Origin: Paranoxybacillus sp035645275
GTDB lineage: Bacteria > Bacillota > Bacilli > Bacillales > Anoxybacillaceae
Direction of reading: 5' to 3'
NCBI GenBank assembly: GCA_035645275.1
Contig: DASQMX010000026.1
Location: 895,719 to 959,718 of the forward strand
Length of the DNA stretch: 64,000 nucleotides
Shown one piece after another: positions 46,022 through 54,462 of this stretch (positions are counted from its first letter, which is position 1; the number at the start of each line of letters is the position of its first letter). The notes beneath the pieces are model-generated. The model was not told the DNA's origin and ran no database searches. It saw only the letters and a program-made list of their open reading frames with translations. Position numbers and translations under genes: made by a program.

Positions 46022-46524
46022 TTTTCTTCCATCATCTCCCTCAGTGATTTTTCATTCAACCCTTTTTTTTGACAAAACTGAAAAGAAATACGTTTGATCC
46101 GTTTCACGCGGTCAATAATTTGTCCAAGATGATAAGCGGTGTGCTCGACGAGATGATACAAGCAATAAATATCCGTTTCTTTATGATTTTCAAGGCGTTT
46201 TACCATCTCAACTCGCCATTTATCGAATGTTTTTTGAACATATTCGCATAATTCATCCGTTGTCCAATTAACATCTGGGAAATACTCTTCAATTCCTTTT
46301 GAAAATATGATGCTTGAATCCGAGTATTGCAACGTATTTCTTCGAATATGCTCACAAATATGCAGAACAATTCCGCCTATGGAGTTCGTTTCTTTTGTTT
46401 CGCGCATCCAAAGTTCTTCCATTTCTAAGGTCTGAAGAGTATATAGTAACTTAGGTAAATAATGATTGTACATACGATGAAGCGAAACCTTTAAAAATAA
46501 CAGTAACGTATCATCCTTTTTCAT
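46009..46524 (-). CDS. DinB-family protein
   Basis: 171 residues, four-helix-bundle type. His ligands expected for the DinB metal site: one in LHICEHIRR (about 55-63) and two in LVEHTAYHLGQI (about 126-137). DinB-like proteins include bacillithiol transferases and uncharacterised metal enzymes. RBS GCGGGATAAAA before ATG. Overlaps cse60. Confidence 0.78.
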   Translation of the reverse strand: MKKDDTLLLFLKVSLHRMYNHYLPKLLYTLQTLEMEELWMRETKETNSIGGIVLHICEHIRRNTLQYSDSSIIFSKGIEEYFPDVNWTTDELCEYVQKTFDKWRVEMVKRLENHKETDIYCLYHLVEHTAYHLGQIIDRVKRIKRISFQFCQKKGLNEKSLREMMEEKCTK

Positions 46525-46548
46525 TTTTTATCCCGCCTTTTATAGTTA

Positions 46549-47022
46549 GTGGAAGAATTATTCATACATTTAAAGACATCTATTCTACTTTGTATGTTGA
46601 TATCCCTTTTCCCATATGTAATCTATTACAAAATTTATAACAACGAATGGATGGAATTGTACAACAACACAAGCACTGACATTTCGTTAAACGGCTGGAC
46701 ACTCTCTGCCACAGATGGTACTTCAAGTATTAACCTCTATATGACAGGTCACACCGCATCGCAGTCAAGCAAAAACAATCCAAACACACGCTGAGCAAAT
46801 CCAGCTCCAGTGTATCAAGATGCAAAAACACGTAAGCTTCACAGCAAAACAATGATTATTGATGTCAATACTACAAACGATCCAACAGTCATTGTTGGTT
46901 CAACAAACTGGAGTGAAAACGGTAATAAACATGCTGTTCATCCATGATGCCAACATGGCAAACCAGTTCTTACAAGAGTTTTTTATTCCAACGCTGGTGG
47001 ACAAATTCCAGCTAATGAATAA
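46549..47022 (+). pseudogene. decayed lamin-tail-domain plus phospholipase D-like protein
   Basis: The lamin-tail (LTD) piece NEWMELYNNTSTDISLNGWT lies near 46645-46704, then a TGA at 46792. In the same frame come KLHSKTMIID, an HxKxxxxD phospholipase D motif, and VGSTNWSENGNKHA. A frameshift follows, then HDANMANQFLQEF, another shift, and NAGGQIPANE to a stop at 47020-47022. The N-terminus, the first HKD motif and much of the middle are missing. Relatives are exported nucleases or phospholipases; this copy cannot be functional. Confidence 0.78.
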
Positions 47023-47060
47023 CAAAACAGGCTGACTTTTAGGAGTCAGCCTGTTTTGTT
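47021..47060. terminator. terminator between the PLD pseudogene and npr
   Basis: AACAAAACAGGCTGACT pairs perfectly with AGTCAGCCTGTTTTGTT. It is likely the npr terminator on the minus strand and that of the old PLD gene on the plus strand. Confidence 0.85.
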
Positions 47061-47130
47061 GCTCTCTTACTTATATTTAATGCTCTCAATGCCAAACAGC
47101 TTCATTCATTGACTCATTGCTTCTTTTCTA

Positions 47131-48780
47131 TTATTGTACTCCTACCGCATTGAATGCTTGATTTACAGATTGCACTTCTTGGCTTGTCGCTCCATATAAA
47201 TCCGTAGCTGCTTGAACAGCCGCTGCACGTAGCTGGCTGAAATTCGAGCTTGCTGTTAAATATTGAGTCAATGAACGATAGAAAATCTTACCTGTCTTAT
47301 CTCTGCCGATTCCCGTTACCGTCACACCGTAATGCGTGCCACCTTCGCTTAATAAATAAGCGGCTTTGTTAATAATACCGCTGTTTATATGAACGCCGCC
47401 GTTATCTTGCGTACCTGTATAGCGTTTAGAATAATGATCTGGGTCGCCATACTTTGACGGATCAGACATCGAACGAAGGGCATCGTTCGCTATGCCAGGG
47501 GTATAGATGTCCTCGCCGATTTCCCAGTCCGGATTGTTGTTCGTATAATACTCGACCAATGTTCCGAAAATATCGGACATAGATTCATTAATTGCTCCAG
47601 ATTCGTTTTGGTAAATTAAATCCGCTGTGTAATCTGTTACAGCATGTGTTAGTTCATGAGCAACAACGTCAATTCCTCCAGAAAGCGGGATAAATGTTTG
47701 ACCATCACCATCTCCATATACCATTTGTGAGCCGTTCCAAAACGCATTATTATAATTTCTTCCATAATGAACAGATGATTTAATCATTGCATTGTTGCCA
47801 TCATAGCTGAGGCGGTTATGAACATTTTTATAGTAGTCATACGTTACACCAGCATAATAATGTGCATCCACTGCGGGTGCGTCATAGATCGCAAAAAATT
47901 GATTATCCGCATCTGTCCACAAGCTTCCAGGAAGCAATGAGCGATTCTTCGCATCGTAAGTATAAATCCCATTTCCTCTTGTACTATCTTGTAAATAGTA
48001 GTAACTAGAATAAACTGTATTTACATATTTTTGATCACCAAGTACACCTTTACCGACTCCAACAGTCATTGTTCCAGTTACTGGTTTTGTATCACCTGGC
48101 TTCGCTGTATGAAGCTTGTTAAATTTATTTAAAATTTTACCGTCAACTGCATCAACGATATAAATCCAGTTTCCAGGCACTGGAGTTAAGAAATTTAAAT
48201 TTACCACATACGCTAAGTTCGCTTGAGCACCGTTAACATAAATAACAAACTCTGTATCCTTTCCTTTTTCATACTCTGGCACTTGCTTCGTTACATTCAT
48301 CACTAAATCTGCTTCAGCAATATCGCGAGCTTCTTTCTCATTCAGTTTCTTTTCACTGTTTAGTGAAGCTTTAGAATCTAAATCAGGAATAATGGTTCCT
48401 GATAAAGACGTAAGCGTGTCATCTTTAACATGAGCCGTCACCGTTGCACCAAAAACAGGGACACCTTTATATGTTTGCTGGAAGCGCATAAATGTAAAAC
48501 CTAACTCGTCTTTCTTCTTTTCTTTCAATTGAAGCGTTTCTTTAGCCTTTTGACTATGAAGCTTAAACTTTTGATTATTTTTTTCAACATATTGATAGAC
48601 GAATTCCTCAGGAGAAATGTTGCTGGCTTTTAACAAGTCACCGGAGATAAATTGAGGAGTTTGGTATTGTTGGTTCCAGGAGATTTTTTCTTTCTCTGTT
48701 GTCGCTAAAGCATTATACGGTAGTAAAGCTTGCACAGTTAATCCTGCTGCTAAACTAAAAGATAAAAATGCTTTCTTCAT
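47131..48780 (-). CDS. npr: secreted thermolysin-family neutral metalloprotease (M4)
   Basis: 549 residues. Signal peptide of about 26 residues (MKKAFLSFSLAAGLTVQALL then PYNALA). A propeptide with FTP and PepSY domains follows (about 30-230), then the mature M4 protease from about 233. Zinc site HELTH in VVAHELTHAVTDY plus NESMSDIFG, the third ligand Glu, and HINSGIINKAAY with the catalytic-support His. Very close in pattern to thermolysin/NprT-type bacillolysins of Geobacillus. Exported, self-processed and calcium-stabilised. Divergent from the nprR-like gene. Confidence 0.96.
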   Translation of the reverse strand: MKKAFLSFSLAAGLTVQALLPYNALATTEKEKISWNQQYQTPQFISGDLLKASNISPEEFVYQYVEKNNQKFKLHSQKAKETLQLKEKKKDELGFTFMRFQQTYKGVPVFGATVTAHVKDDTLTSLSGTIIPDLDSKASLNSEKKLNEKEARDIAEADLVMNVTKQVPEYEKGKDTEFVIYVNGAQANLAYVVNLNFLTPVPGNWIYIVDAVDGKILNKFNKLHTAKPGDTKPVTGTMTVGVGKGVLGDQKYVNTVYSSYYYLQDSTRGNGIYTYDAKNRSLLPGSLWTDADNQFFAIYDAPAVDAHYYAGVTYDYYKNVHNRLSYDGNNAMIKSSVHYGRNYNNAFWNGSQMVYGDGDGQTFIPLSGGIDVVAHELTHAVTDYTADLIYQNESGAINESMSDIFGTLVEYYTNNNPDWEIGEDIYTPGIANDALRSMSDPSKYGDPDHYSKRYTGTQDNGGVHINSGIINKAAYLLSEGGTHYGVTVTGIGRDKTGKIFYRSLTQYLTASSNFSQLRAAAVQAATDLYGATSQEVQSVNQAFNAVGVQ

Positions 48781-49065
48781 TCAATCACTCCTTTACCTTT
48801 TATATTTAGAATATTAACACTATTCATACTATAATTGTATTGAGAAAACGAAAGAGACCATGGTTTCATAAAAGAACGATCCAAATCATATTTTCGCAAA
48901 TATACTTTGTTAATTTAGTAAATTGAAAATGTATAGACGCAGACATCATAGACATATTGAGAAAATTAATCTGAAAAGGATAAATAATTCAGGTGTTTAC
49001 TCTTTTATTTTCTCAACACAAAAAAAGGAGTTGAGCGTTGATTTATGTACATCTTAGGAGATAAT
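48781..49065. promoter_or_regulatory. divergent npr / nprR-like control region
   Basis: 285 AT-rich bases. TTGAGAAAA occurs at 48840-48848 and 48957-48965, and in inverse form at 49008-49016. The first is near the npr start and the last two are ahead of the regulator. They are candidate operator sites. A TATAGT -10 box is seen for npr on the minus strand. RBS for npr: AAAGGAGTGATTGA. Confidence 0.5.
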
Positions 49066-50319
49066 ATGGATATAAATATAGGGATGATTATCGCGATTAA
49101 TCGTCAACAACAAGGAATCACTCAAGAAGAGTTGTCGAAAGGGATATGCTCAGTTCCTTATTTAAGTAAACTTGAAAACAACAAAATTGTAGCAAATGAA
49201 GAAATCGTTACTCTTTTACTTTCGAGACTGGGATTAAGTTATGAAAATATTGTTTCCGAACAGAAGCAGCTAAATGAGGAAATTTTGGCTTGGTATCAAA
49301 CCATTGTTGACCGTGATGCAGACAAAGCGGATCAATACGCACAAGAACTTCCCGGGAAAATTGAGCATATCCAAAATATTAATCTAGTACTCAATTATAA
49401 GCTTACTCTACTAAGATACTATCTTTATAAAAAGCAGCTTTCTTCAGCTTTAGAATTGATTGAATATTTAAACAAAACAAAAAGAAAACTTACAAACGGT
49501 CAACTTCTTTATTTCCATTGTTTTTATGGCATTTATTTATGCCTAAACCGACAATATGAGGATGGAATTGAACAATTCGAAGCTGCCAAGATTATTAGCG
49601 ATAAAATCCGTTATTCCGAGCCCGAGCTTATCTACTACTTAGCCCTCACCTATAGTCATTTATACCGTCCATCACTCGCTCTTGTATATGGTCACCTGGC
49701 ACTAGAGTTATTTAATTCTACCTCCCAATACTTAAGAAGCATTGATTGTCAATTAATGATTGGCATTAACTATGTAAGAATTAGACAATTTAATCAAGCT
49801 GAACAACATTTTCAAAATATCTTGAACACCGCCCAGTCATTAAAATTAACTGACATTATTGGAAAAATACTTCACAATCTTGGGTATTTACATGCAGTAA
49901 AAGGTGATAGAGAAAAGGCTATAAACTACTACTTAAAAAGTTTGGATTATGAAAAAAACCAGCTAGATTATTTAACAACTGCTTATTATCTAGCAAAAGA
50001 ATATGCTTTATATGGTGATATAACTTCATCTATCATGTGGATTTCCAAATCCCTTTCGAAATTAGAAGTTTTAAAAAACGCCGAATATCTTATGCATAAA
50101 TTTCGTCATTTATATTTAGAAATATGTAAAAATGAAGAAGAGTTACGAAAGCATCTCGAAGACATTGTTATCCCTTATTTTGAACAAACTCATGATTGGC
50201 CTTATCTAACCGATTGTTATGAAAAATTGGCAGGTATATATGCAAAACAATTTATGTATAAAAAAAGTAGCTACTACTATCAGTTAGCTAATAAAAAAAG
50301 AAAACAATTTATTATTTAA
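49066..50319 (+). CDS. nprA: RRNPP-type transcription regulator, NprR/NprA-like
   Basis: 417 residues from ATG 49066 (AGGAG, six bases); an ATG at 49045 is also in frame but too far from its ribosome site. N-terminal HTH_3 DNA-binding domain (about 5-60; RQQQGITQEELSKGICSVPY), then TPR-like helical repeats to the end (about 95-410), the layout of PlcR/NprR. This family binds a reimported peptide in the TPR groove. Neighbouring npr and the short peptide gene 13 bases downstream fit a protease activator. nprA is the name used for an activator of neutral protease in B. stearothermophilus; equivalence is inferred. Confidence 0.85.
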   Translation: MDINIGMIIAINRQQQGITQEELSKGICSVPYLSKLENNKIVANEEIVTLLLSRLGLSYENIVSEQKQLNEEILAWYQTIVDRDADKADQYAQELPGKIEHIQNINLVLNYKLTLLRYYLYKKQLSSALELIEYLNKTKRKLTNGQLLYFHCFYGIYLCLNRQYEDGIEQFEAAKIISDKIRYSEPELIYYLALTYSHLYRPSLALVYGHLALELFNSTSQYLRSIDCQLMIGINYVRIRQFNQAEQHFQNILNTAQSLKLTDIIGKILHNLGYLHAVKGDREKAINYYLKSLDYEKNQLDYLTTAYYLAKEYALYGDITSSIMWISKSLSKLEVLKNAEYLMHKFRHLYLEICKNEEELRKHLEDIVIPYFEQTHDWPYLTDCYEKLAGIYAKQFMYKKSSYYYQLANKKRKQFII

Positions 50320-50331
50320 GGAGGAAATAGT

Positions 50332-50460
50332 ATGAAAAAAATGATTGTTGCTTCTCTTCTTATTATAGCAGCATTGGGTATTAGTTCTGTTATATCAAAT
50401 GAAATTCATCCAGAGTATGTGCAAATACAGCCAAATAGTGAAATTCATCCAGATTATTAA
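50332..50460 (+). CDS. putative signalling peptide precursor (NprX-like)
   Basis: 42 residues. Starts MKKMIVASLLIIAALG, a short export signal, then ISNEIHPEYVQIQPNSEIHPDY. Two near-copies of a heptapeptide, NEIHPEY (23-29) and SEIHPDY (36-42), the second being the C-terminus. Strong RBS AAGGAGG overlapping the end of the regulator gene, 12 bases between stop and start, so they form one transcript. This is the classic arrangement of RRNPP pheromone genes. The sequence does not match the SKPDIVG-type NprX peptide of B. cereus. Confidence 0.78.
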   Translation: MKKMIVASLLIIAALGISSVISNEIHPEYVQIQPNSEIHPDY

Positions 50461-50597
50461 GCATAACCAAACCGTAAAGTTCATGCACATGTATAATAAT
50501 AAAAGAGACACTTCAAAGATTATAAATCTCCATTGTATTAAATAGAGACTTTATGCAAATTAACTGAACTGTTTTTTAGGAAAAGTGTATTTACATT

Positions 50598-50636
50598 AAA
50601 AAAGGATAACTCATTATCAATGAGTTATCCTTTTTT
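50598..50636. terminator. terminator after the peptide gene and ytwF
   Basis: AAAAAAGGATAACTCAT pairs perfectly with ATGAGTTATCCTTTTTT around 5 nt. Between 50461 and 50597 nothing else was recognised. Confidence 0.92.
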
Positions 50637-50641
50637 ACATG

Positions 50642-50950
50642 TCATCTTGTTATTTCCCCATCCCACGCAAGCATGCCGCCGGCCATGTTGTACACTTTGT
50701 AGCCCATGTCCTGCAAATAGCGGCATACGTTTCCGCTACGAGCGCCGGAACGGCAGATGAAGATATATTCCTCATCTTTGTTAAATTCGTCTAAACGATT
50801 CGGAATATCCCCCATTTTAATATGCTTTGCTCCTGGAATCATGCCGTGTGCCACTTCTTCATCTTCGCGCACATCGATTAAATTTAATTTTTCTCCACTC
50901 TCCAATTTCTTTTTTAGCTCTTCGGTCGTAATTTCTTTGATTTCTTCCAT
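50642..50950 (-). CDS. ytwF: rhodanese-like protein YtwF
   Basis: 102 residues, one rhodanese domain. Active loop CRSGARS (near 67-73) with the catalytic Cys present, so sulfur transfer is possible. Start ATG at 50950 behind AAAGGGGATTTCATAC. An open frame continues 54 bases upstream into a family A repeat and is not likely translated. Downstream of leuS as in B. subtilis. Confidence 0.9.
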   Translation of the reverse strand: MEEIKEITTEELKKKLESGEKLNLIDVREDEEVAHGMIPGAKHIKMGDIPNRLDEFNKDEEYIFICRSGARSGNVCRYLQDMGYKVYNMAGGMLAWDGEITR

Positions 50951-50975
50951 GTATGAAATCCCCTTTCTATATATC

Positions 50976-51083
50976 GAGGCTGTCTCATAAGGGTCTGACC
51001 TCACGCGTATTTCACAATATATAGTTCATATGTCCTATATATTGTGTTGTGGGGTCTGACCCGAAAGCTTTTGAGATAGCCTC
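50976..51083. repeat. repeat family A, long copy
   Basis: Outer arms GAGGCTGTCTCA/TGAGATAGCCTC, middle GGGTCTGACC/GGTCTGACCC, core CACAATATATAG/CTATATATTGTG. Eight bases past the leuS stop, so in terminator position for leuS and ahead of ytwF. Confidence 0.88.
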
Positions 51084-51091
51084 TTTTTACA

Positions 51092-53509
51092 TTAATTCGC
51101 TACAATATTCACTAGTTTTCCTGGAACGGCAATGACTTTACGAACGGTTTTTCCTTCGATTTGTTCTTTAATTTTTGCATCTTCCATTGCCATTTGCTCA
51201 AGCTCCTCTTTGGAAGCGTCAGCTGGCACATGCAATTTCGCGCGCACTTTGCCATTTACTTGTACAACAATTTCCACTTCATCTTCTACTAGTTTTGCCT
51301 CATCATAGGCAGGCCATGATTCATAAGCGATTGTATTGTTATGACCAAGTTTTTCCCATAACTCTTCAGCGATATGCGGGCAAACTGGCGACAATAGCTT
51401 CACGAAGCCTTCCATGTATGCTTTCGGCAAAACAGGTGCTTTATATGCTTCGTTAATAAACACCATCAATTGGGAAATGGCTGTGTTGAAACGAAGCGCT
51501 TCATAGTCTTCTGTTACCTTTTTCACTGTTTGATGATATACGCGCTCTAACGTGTCCGTTTCAGGATTATCAACAATTTTCGGATTAAGGCTACCGTTCT
51601 CTTCAACGAATAAGCGCCATACGCGATCCAAGAAGCGGCGCGCACCGTCTAAACCTTTTGTTGACCAAGCAATCGATGCTTCAAGCGGTCCCATGAACAT
51701 TTCATATAAACGTAATGTATCTGCGCCGTGGCTCTCGATAATATCGTCTGGGTTGACAACATTTCCTTTTGATTTACTCATTTTCTCGTTATTTTCACCA
51801 AGAATCATGCCTTGGTTAAATAGCTTTTGGAACGGCTCTTTAGTTGGCACAACACCGATATCATATAAGAACTTATGCCAGAAACGAGCATATAACAAGT
51901 GAAGTACGGCATGTTCCGCACCGCCGATATAAATGTCAACTGGAAGCCATTTTTTCAATTTTTCAGGGTCAGCCAGTTGATCAGGGTTGTGTGGGTCAAT
52001 ATAACGTAAATAATACCAGCAGCTTCCCGCCCATTGCGGCATTGTGTTTGTCTCACGGCGTCCTTTTTTACCAGTTTTTGGATCTACTACATTTACCCAA
52101 TCTTCAATGTTCGCCAGTGGAGACTCACCTGTACCAGACGGTTTAATTTGATCTGTTTTCGGCAGCATTAATGGAAGCTCTTCTTCCGGAACTGGTGTCA
52201 TTGTGCCATCTTCCCAGTGAATAATCGGAATCGGTTCGCCCCAGTAGCGCTGGCGGCTGAATAACCAGTCACGAAGACGATATGATACTTTCTTTTCCCC
52301 TTTGCCGTTCGCTTCGAGCCATTCGATCATTTTCTTAATCGCTTCTTCTTTGTTTAAACCATTTAAGAAATCAGAGTTGATATGCTCTCCGTCGCCTGTA
52401 TACGCTTCTTTTGAAATGTCACCGCCGGCAACGACTTCTTTAATTGGCAAGTTAAATTTTTTCGCAAATTCGTAATCACGTTCATCATGAGCAGGAACAG
52501 CCATAATGGCCCCTGTGCCGTAGCTCATTAATACATAGTCAGCAATCCAAATCGGCAATTTTTCACCATTGACTGGATTAATCGCATAAGCACCGGTAAA
52601 TACGCCTGTTTTTTCTTTTGCTAAATCCGTGCGCTCAAGGTCGCTTTTGCTTTTAATTTGGTCTAAATACGCTTCGACTGCCGCTTTTTGTTCAGGTGTT
52701 GTAATTTTTTCAACAAGCGGATGCTCAGGAGCGAGTACTGTATAAGTCGCACCGAATAATGTATCAGGTCGTGTTGTGAATACCGTAAATGTTTCATCAT
52801 GGCCATCAACGGCAAAATGAATGTTCGCCCCTTCTGAACGGCCGATCCAGTTACGCTGCATTTCTTTAATGCTTTCCGGCCAATCCAACTCTTCTAAATC
52901 TTCAAGCAAGCGGTCTGCATACGCCGTAATACGAAGCATCCATTGTTTCATCGGCTTGCGAATCACCGGATGGCCACCGCGTTCACTTTTACCATCAATC
53001 ACTTCTTCATTCGCAAGAACGGTTCCTAATGCCGGGCACCAGTTGACCGGTACTTCATCCATGTAAGCTAATCCTTTTTCATACAACTTTAAGAAAATCC
53101 ATTGTGTCCATTTATAATAGTTCGGATCGGTCGTATTGATTTCACGATCCCAGTCATAAGAGAATCCTAATGCTTTAATTTGGCGACGGAAGTTATTAAT
53201 ATTTTTCTCGGTAAACTCCGCAGGGTCATTCCCTGTATCTAACGCATATTGCTCAGCAGGCAAACCGAACGCGTCCCATCCCATCGGATGAAGAACGTTA
53301 TACCCTTGCATCCGTTTCATGCGCGCTAAAATGTCAGTTGCTGTATACCCTTCTGGATGACCGACATGAAGTCCCGCGCCGGACGGATAAGGGAACATAT
53401 CGAGCGCGTAAAATTTGCGTTTGCTGTCATCTTCGGTCGTCTTAAATGTTTTATTTTCTTCCCAGTACTTTTGCCATTTCTTTTCAATCTCACGGTGATT
53501 GAAACTCAT
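51092..53509 (-). CDS. leuS: leucyl-tRNA synthetase
   Basis: 805 residues. Class I synthetase. HIGH-type motif HVGHPEGYTATD (about 48-59), the CP1 editing domain in the middle (TTRPDTLFGATY, GTGAIMAVPAHDERD) and KMSKS as NEKMSKSKGN. It charges tRNA-Leu and clears mischarged tRNA. Start ATG at 53509 after GGAGGAAAGGAA. Controlled by the T-box upstream. Confidence 0.98.
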   Translation of the reverse strand: MSFNHREIEKKWQKYWEENKTFKTTEDDSKRKFYALDMFPYPSGAGLHVGHPEGYTATDILARMKRMQGYNVLHPMGWDAFGLPAEQYALDTGNDPAEFTEKNINNFRRQIKALGFSYDWDREINTTDPNYYKWTQWIFLKLYEKGLAYMDEVPVNWCPALGTVLANEEVIDGKSERGGHPVIRKPMKQWMLRITAYADRLLEDLEELDWPESIKEMQRNWIGRSEGANIHFAVDGHDETFTVFTTRPDTLFGATYTVLAPEHPLVEKITTPEQKAAVEAYLDQIKSKSDLERTDLAKEKTGVFTGAYAINPVNGEKLPIWIADYVLMSYGTGAIMAVPAHDERDYEFAKKFNLPIKEVVAGGDISKEAYTGDGEHINSDFLNGLNKEEAIKKMIEWLEANGKGEKKVSYRLRDWLFSRQRYWGEPIPIIHWEDGTMTPVPEEELPLMLPKTDQIKPSGTGESPLANIEDWVNVVDPKTGKKGRRETNTMPQWAGSCWYYLRYIDPHNPDQLADPEKLKKWLPVDIYIGGAEHAVLHLLYARFWHKFLYDIGVVPTKEPFQKLFNQGMILGENNEKMSKSKGNVVNPDDIIESHGADTLRLYEMFMGPLEASIAWSTKGLDGARRFLDRVWRLFVEENGSLNPKIVDNPETDTLERVYHQTVKKVTEDYEALRFNTAISQLMVFINEAYKAPVLPKAYMEGFVKLLSPVCPHIAEELWEKLGHNNTIAYESWPAYDEAKLVEDEVEIVVQVNGKVRAKLHVPADASKEELEQMAMEDAKIKEQIEGKTVRKVIAVPGKLVNIVAN

Positions 53510-53565
53510 TTCCTTTCCTCCTATCTGTCTCTTTCTATTGACCATTGTTAACAAAAAGATGAATG

Positions 53566-53815
53566 AAAAAAACCTCCCGCCCTAAAAAAGGGACGAGAGG
53601 TTGAACTTCCCGCGGTACCACCCTATTTAGCACACAAAAGCGTGTGCTCGCTCAAATCCTTAACGCAGATTCACGGCGAACATTACTAGGCGCTTGGCCG
53701 TTTACGTTCGCAACTCAAAGGCGAGTTCGTGAACAAACTTCGGTTGACTTGCACCGACCGTCAACTCTCTGCATTCCGTTTTGTTCACTACTACTCCTTT
53801 TCACCGTTATTTGCC
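53566..53815 (-). promoter_or_regulatory. T-box riboswitch (tRNA-Leu specific) of leuS
   Basis: The T-box AGGGTGGTACCGCG is at 53624-53611. The terminator stem AACCTCTCGTCCC/GGGCGGGAGGTT (53602-53571) is followed by T7. In stem I, GTGAACAAA pairs with TTTGTTCAC, and the loop that follows holds CTC at 53725-53723, a Leu codon acting as specifier. Confidence 0.93.
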
Positions 53816-53835
53816 AATATTTTTTTATACTCATT

Positions 53836-53864
53836 ATTTTAAAAAATTTGTCGGTTTGTTGCAA
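53836..53864 (-). promoter_or_regulatory. leuS promoter
   Basis: On the minus strand TTGCAA (53864-53859), 17 nt, TAAAAT (53841-53836). Well placed to start the T-box leader. Confidence 0.65.
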
Positions 53865-53879
53865 GTAGAGGGGAGAAAA

Positions 53880-54350
53880 AATGCACTAGCACTATTTATT
53901 TGCTTTCCTGCCACTATTATAAAACAAATAAGCCTATGCGGTGATTTTTGAATGTTATTATATGAATATTTTTTTAGATCGTTACTTTTAGTAAAAAATT
54001 AATCAACACAAAATATTTTTTGGGAATATACCTTAACACTTCAAAACTATCATAATTCCAAAAGGAAGACGAATTATATGAATGTGTAAAGCATAAACAC
54101 TAAGTCTTGTCAGTTTATTATTAAATTTTCTCTCACTGGTACATTGGCATTTCCAGAAAAGTCTTTCTTTGTTCAAGAGTTTAAATGTAAGGGGAAAACT
54201 GTTCGCTTCTAATATGTTATGGAAGAAATTATAGCTAAAACGAAAATAACACAAACAATAAGATTTTTATTTCTAAACATCTTGATAATACTTTGAAGTA
54301 ACTCAATTCAAATCCATTCATTTTTCTTCCTTTTTTTACATACAAACCAA
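53880..54350. other. AT-rich region without a recognised gene
   Basis: About 470 bases between the leuS promoter and the MFS terminator. A 73-codon minus-strand frame (54033-54254) has no ribosome site and no family I recognise. It may be remnant DNA. Confidence 0.4.
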
Positions 54351-54351
54351 A

Positions 54352-54388
54352 AGAACGCATACTTCTCTTAATGAGAAATATACGTTCT
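54352..54388 (-). terminator. terminator of the MFS exporter gene
   Basis: On the minus strand AGAACGTATATTTCTC pairs with GAGAAGTATGCGTTCT (one mismatch) and is followed by TTTTGG. It lies about 75 bases after the gene; the bases between hold nothing else. Confidence 0.65.
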
Positions 54389-54462
54389 TCACTACAACAC
54401 TTTTATTACTAATGTTTAATCAAATGTAATTATGTCATTTTTATTGTGAATGAACATCAACT

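Noticed and set aside
50951..51004. N-terminal extension of the rhodanese frame
   Set aside because: Runs into a family A repeat; ATG 50950 has the proper Shine-Dalgarno.
54033..54254. 73-codon minus-strand open frame downstream of leuS
   Set aside because: No ribosome site, no recognisable family; composition fits chance in AT-rich DNA or an old remnant.
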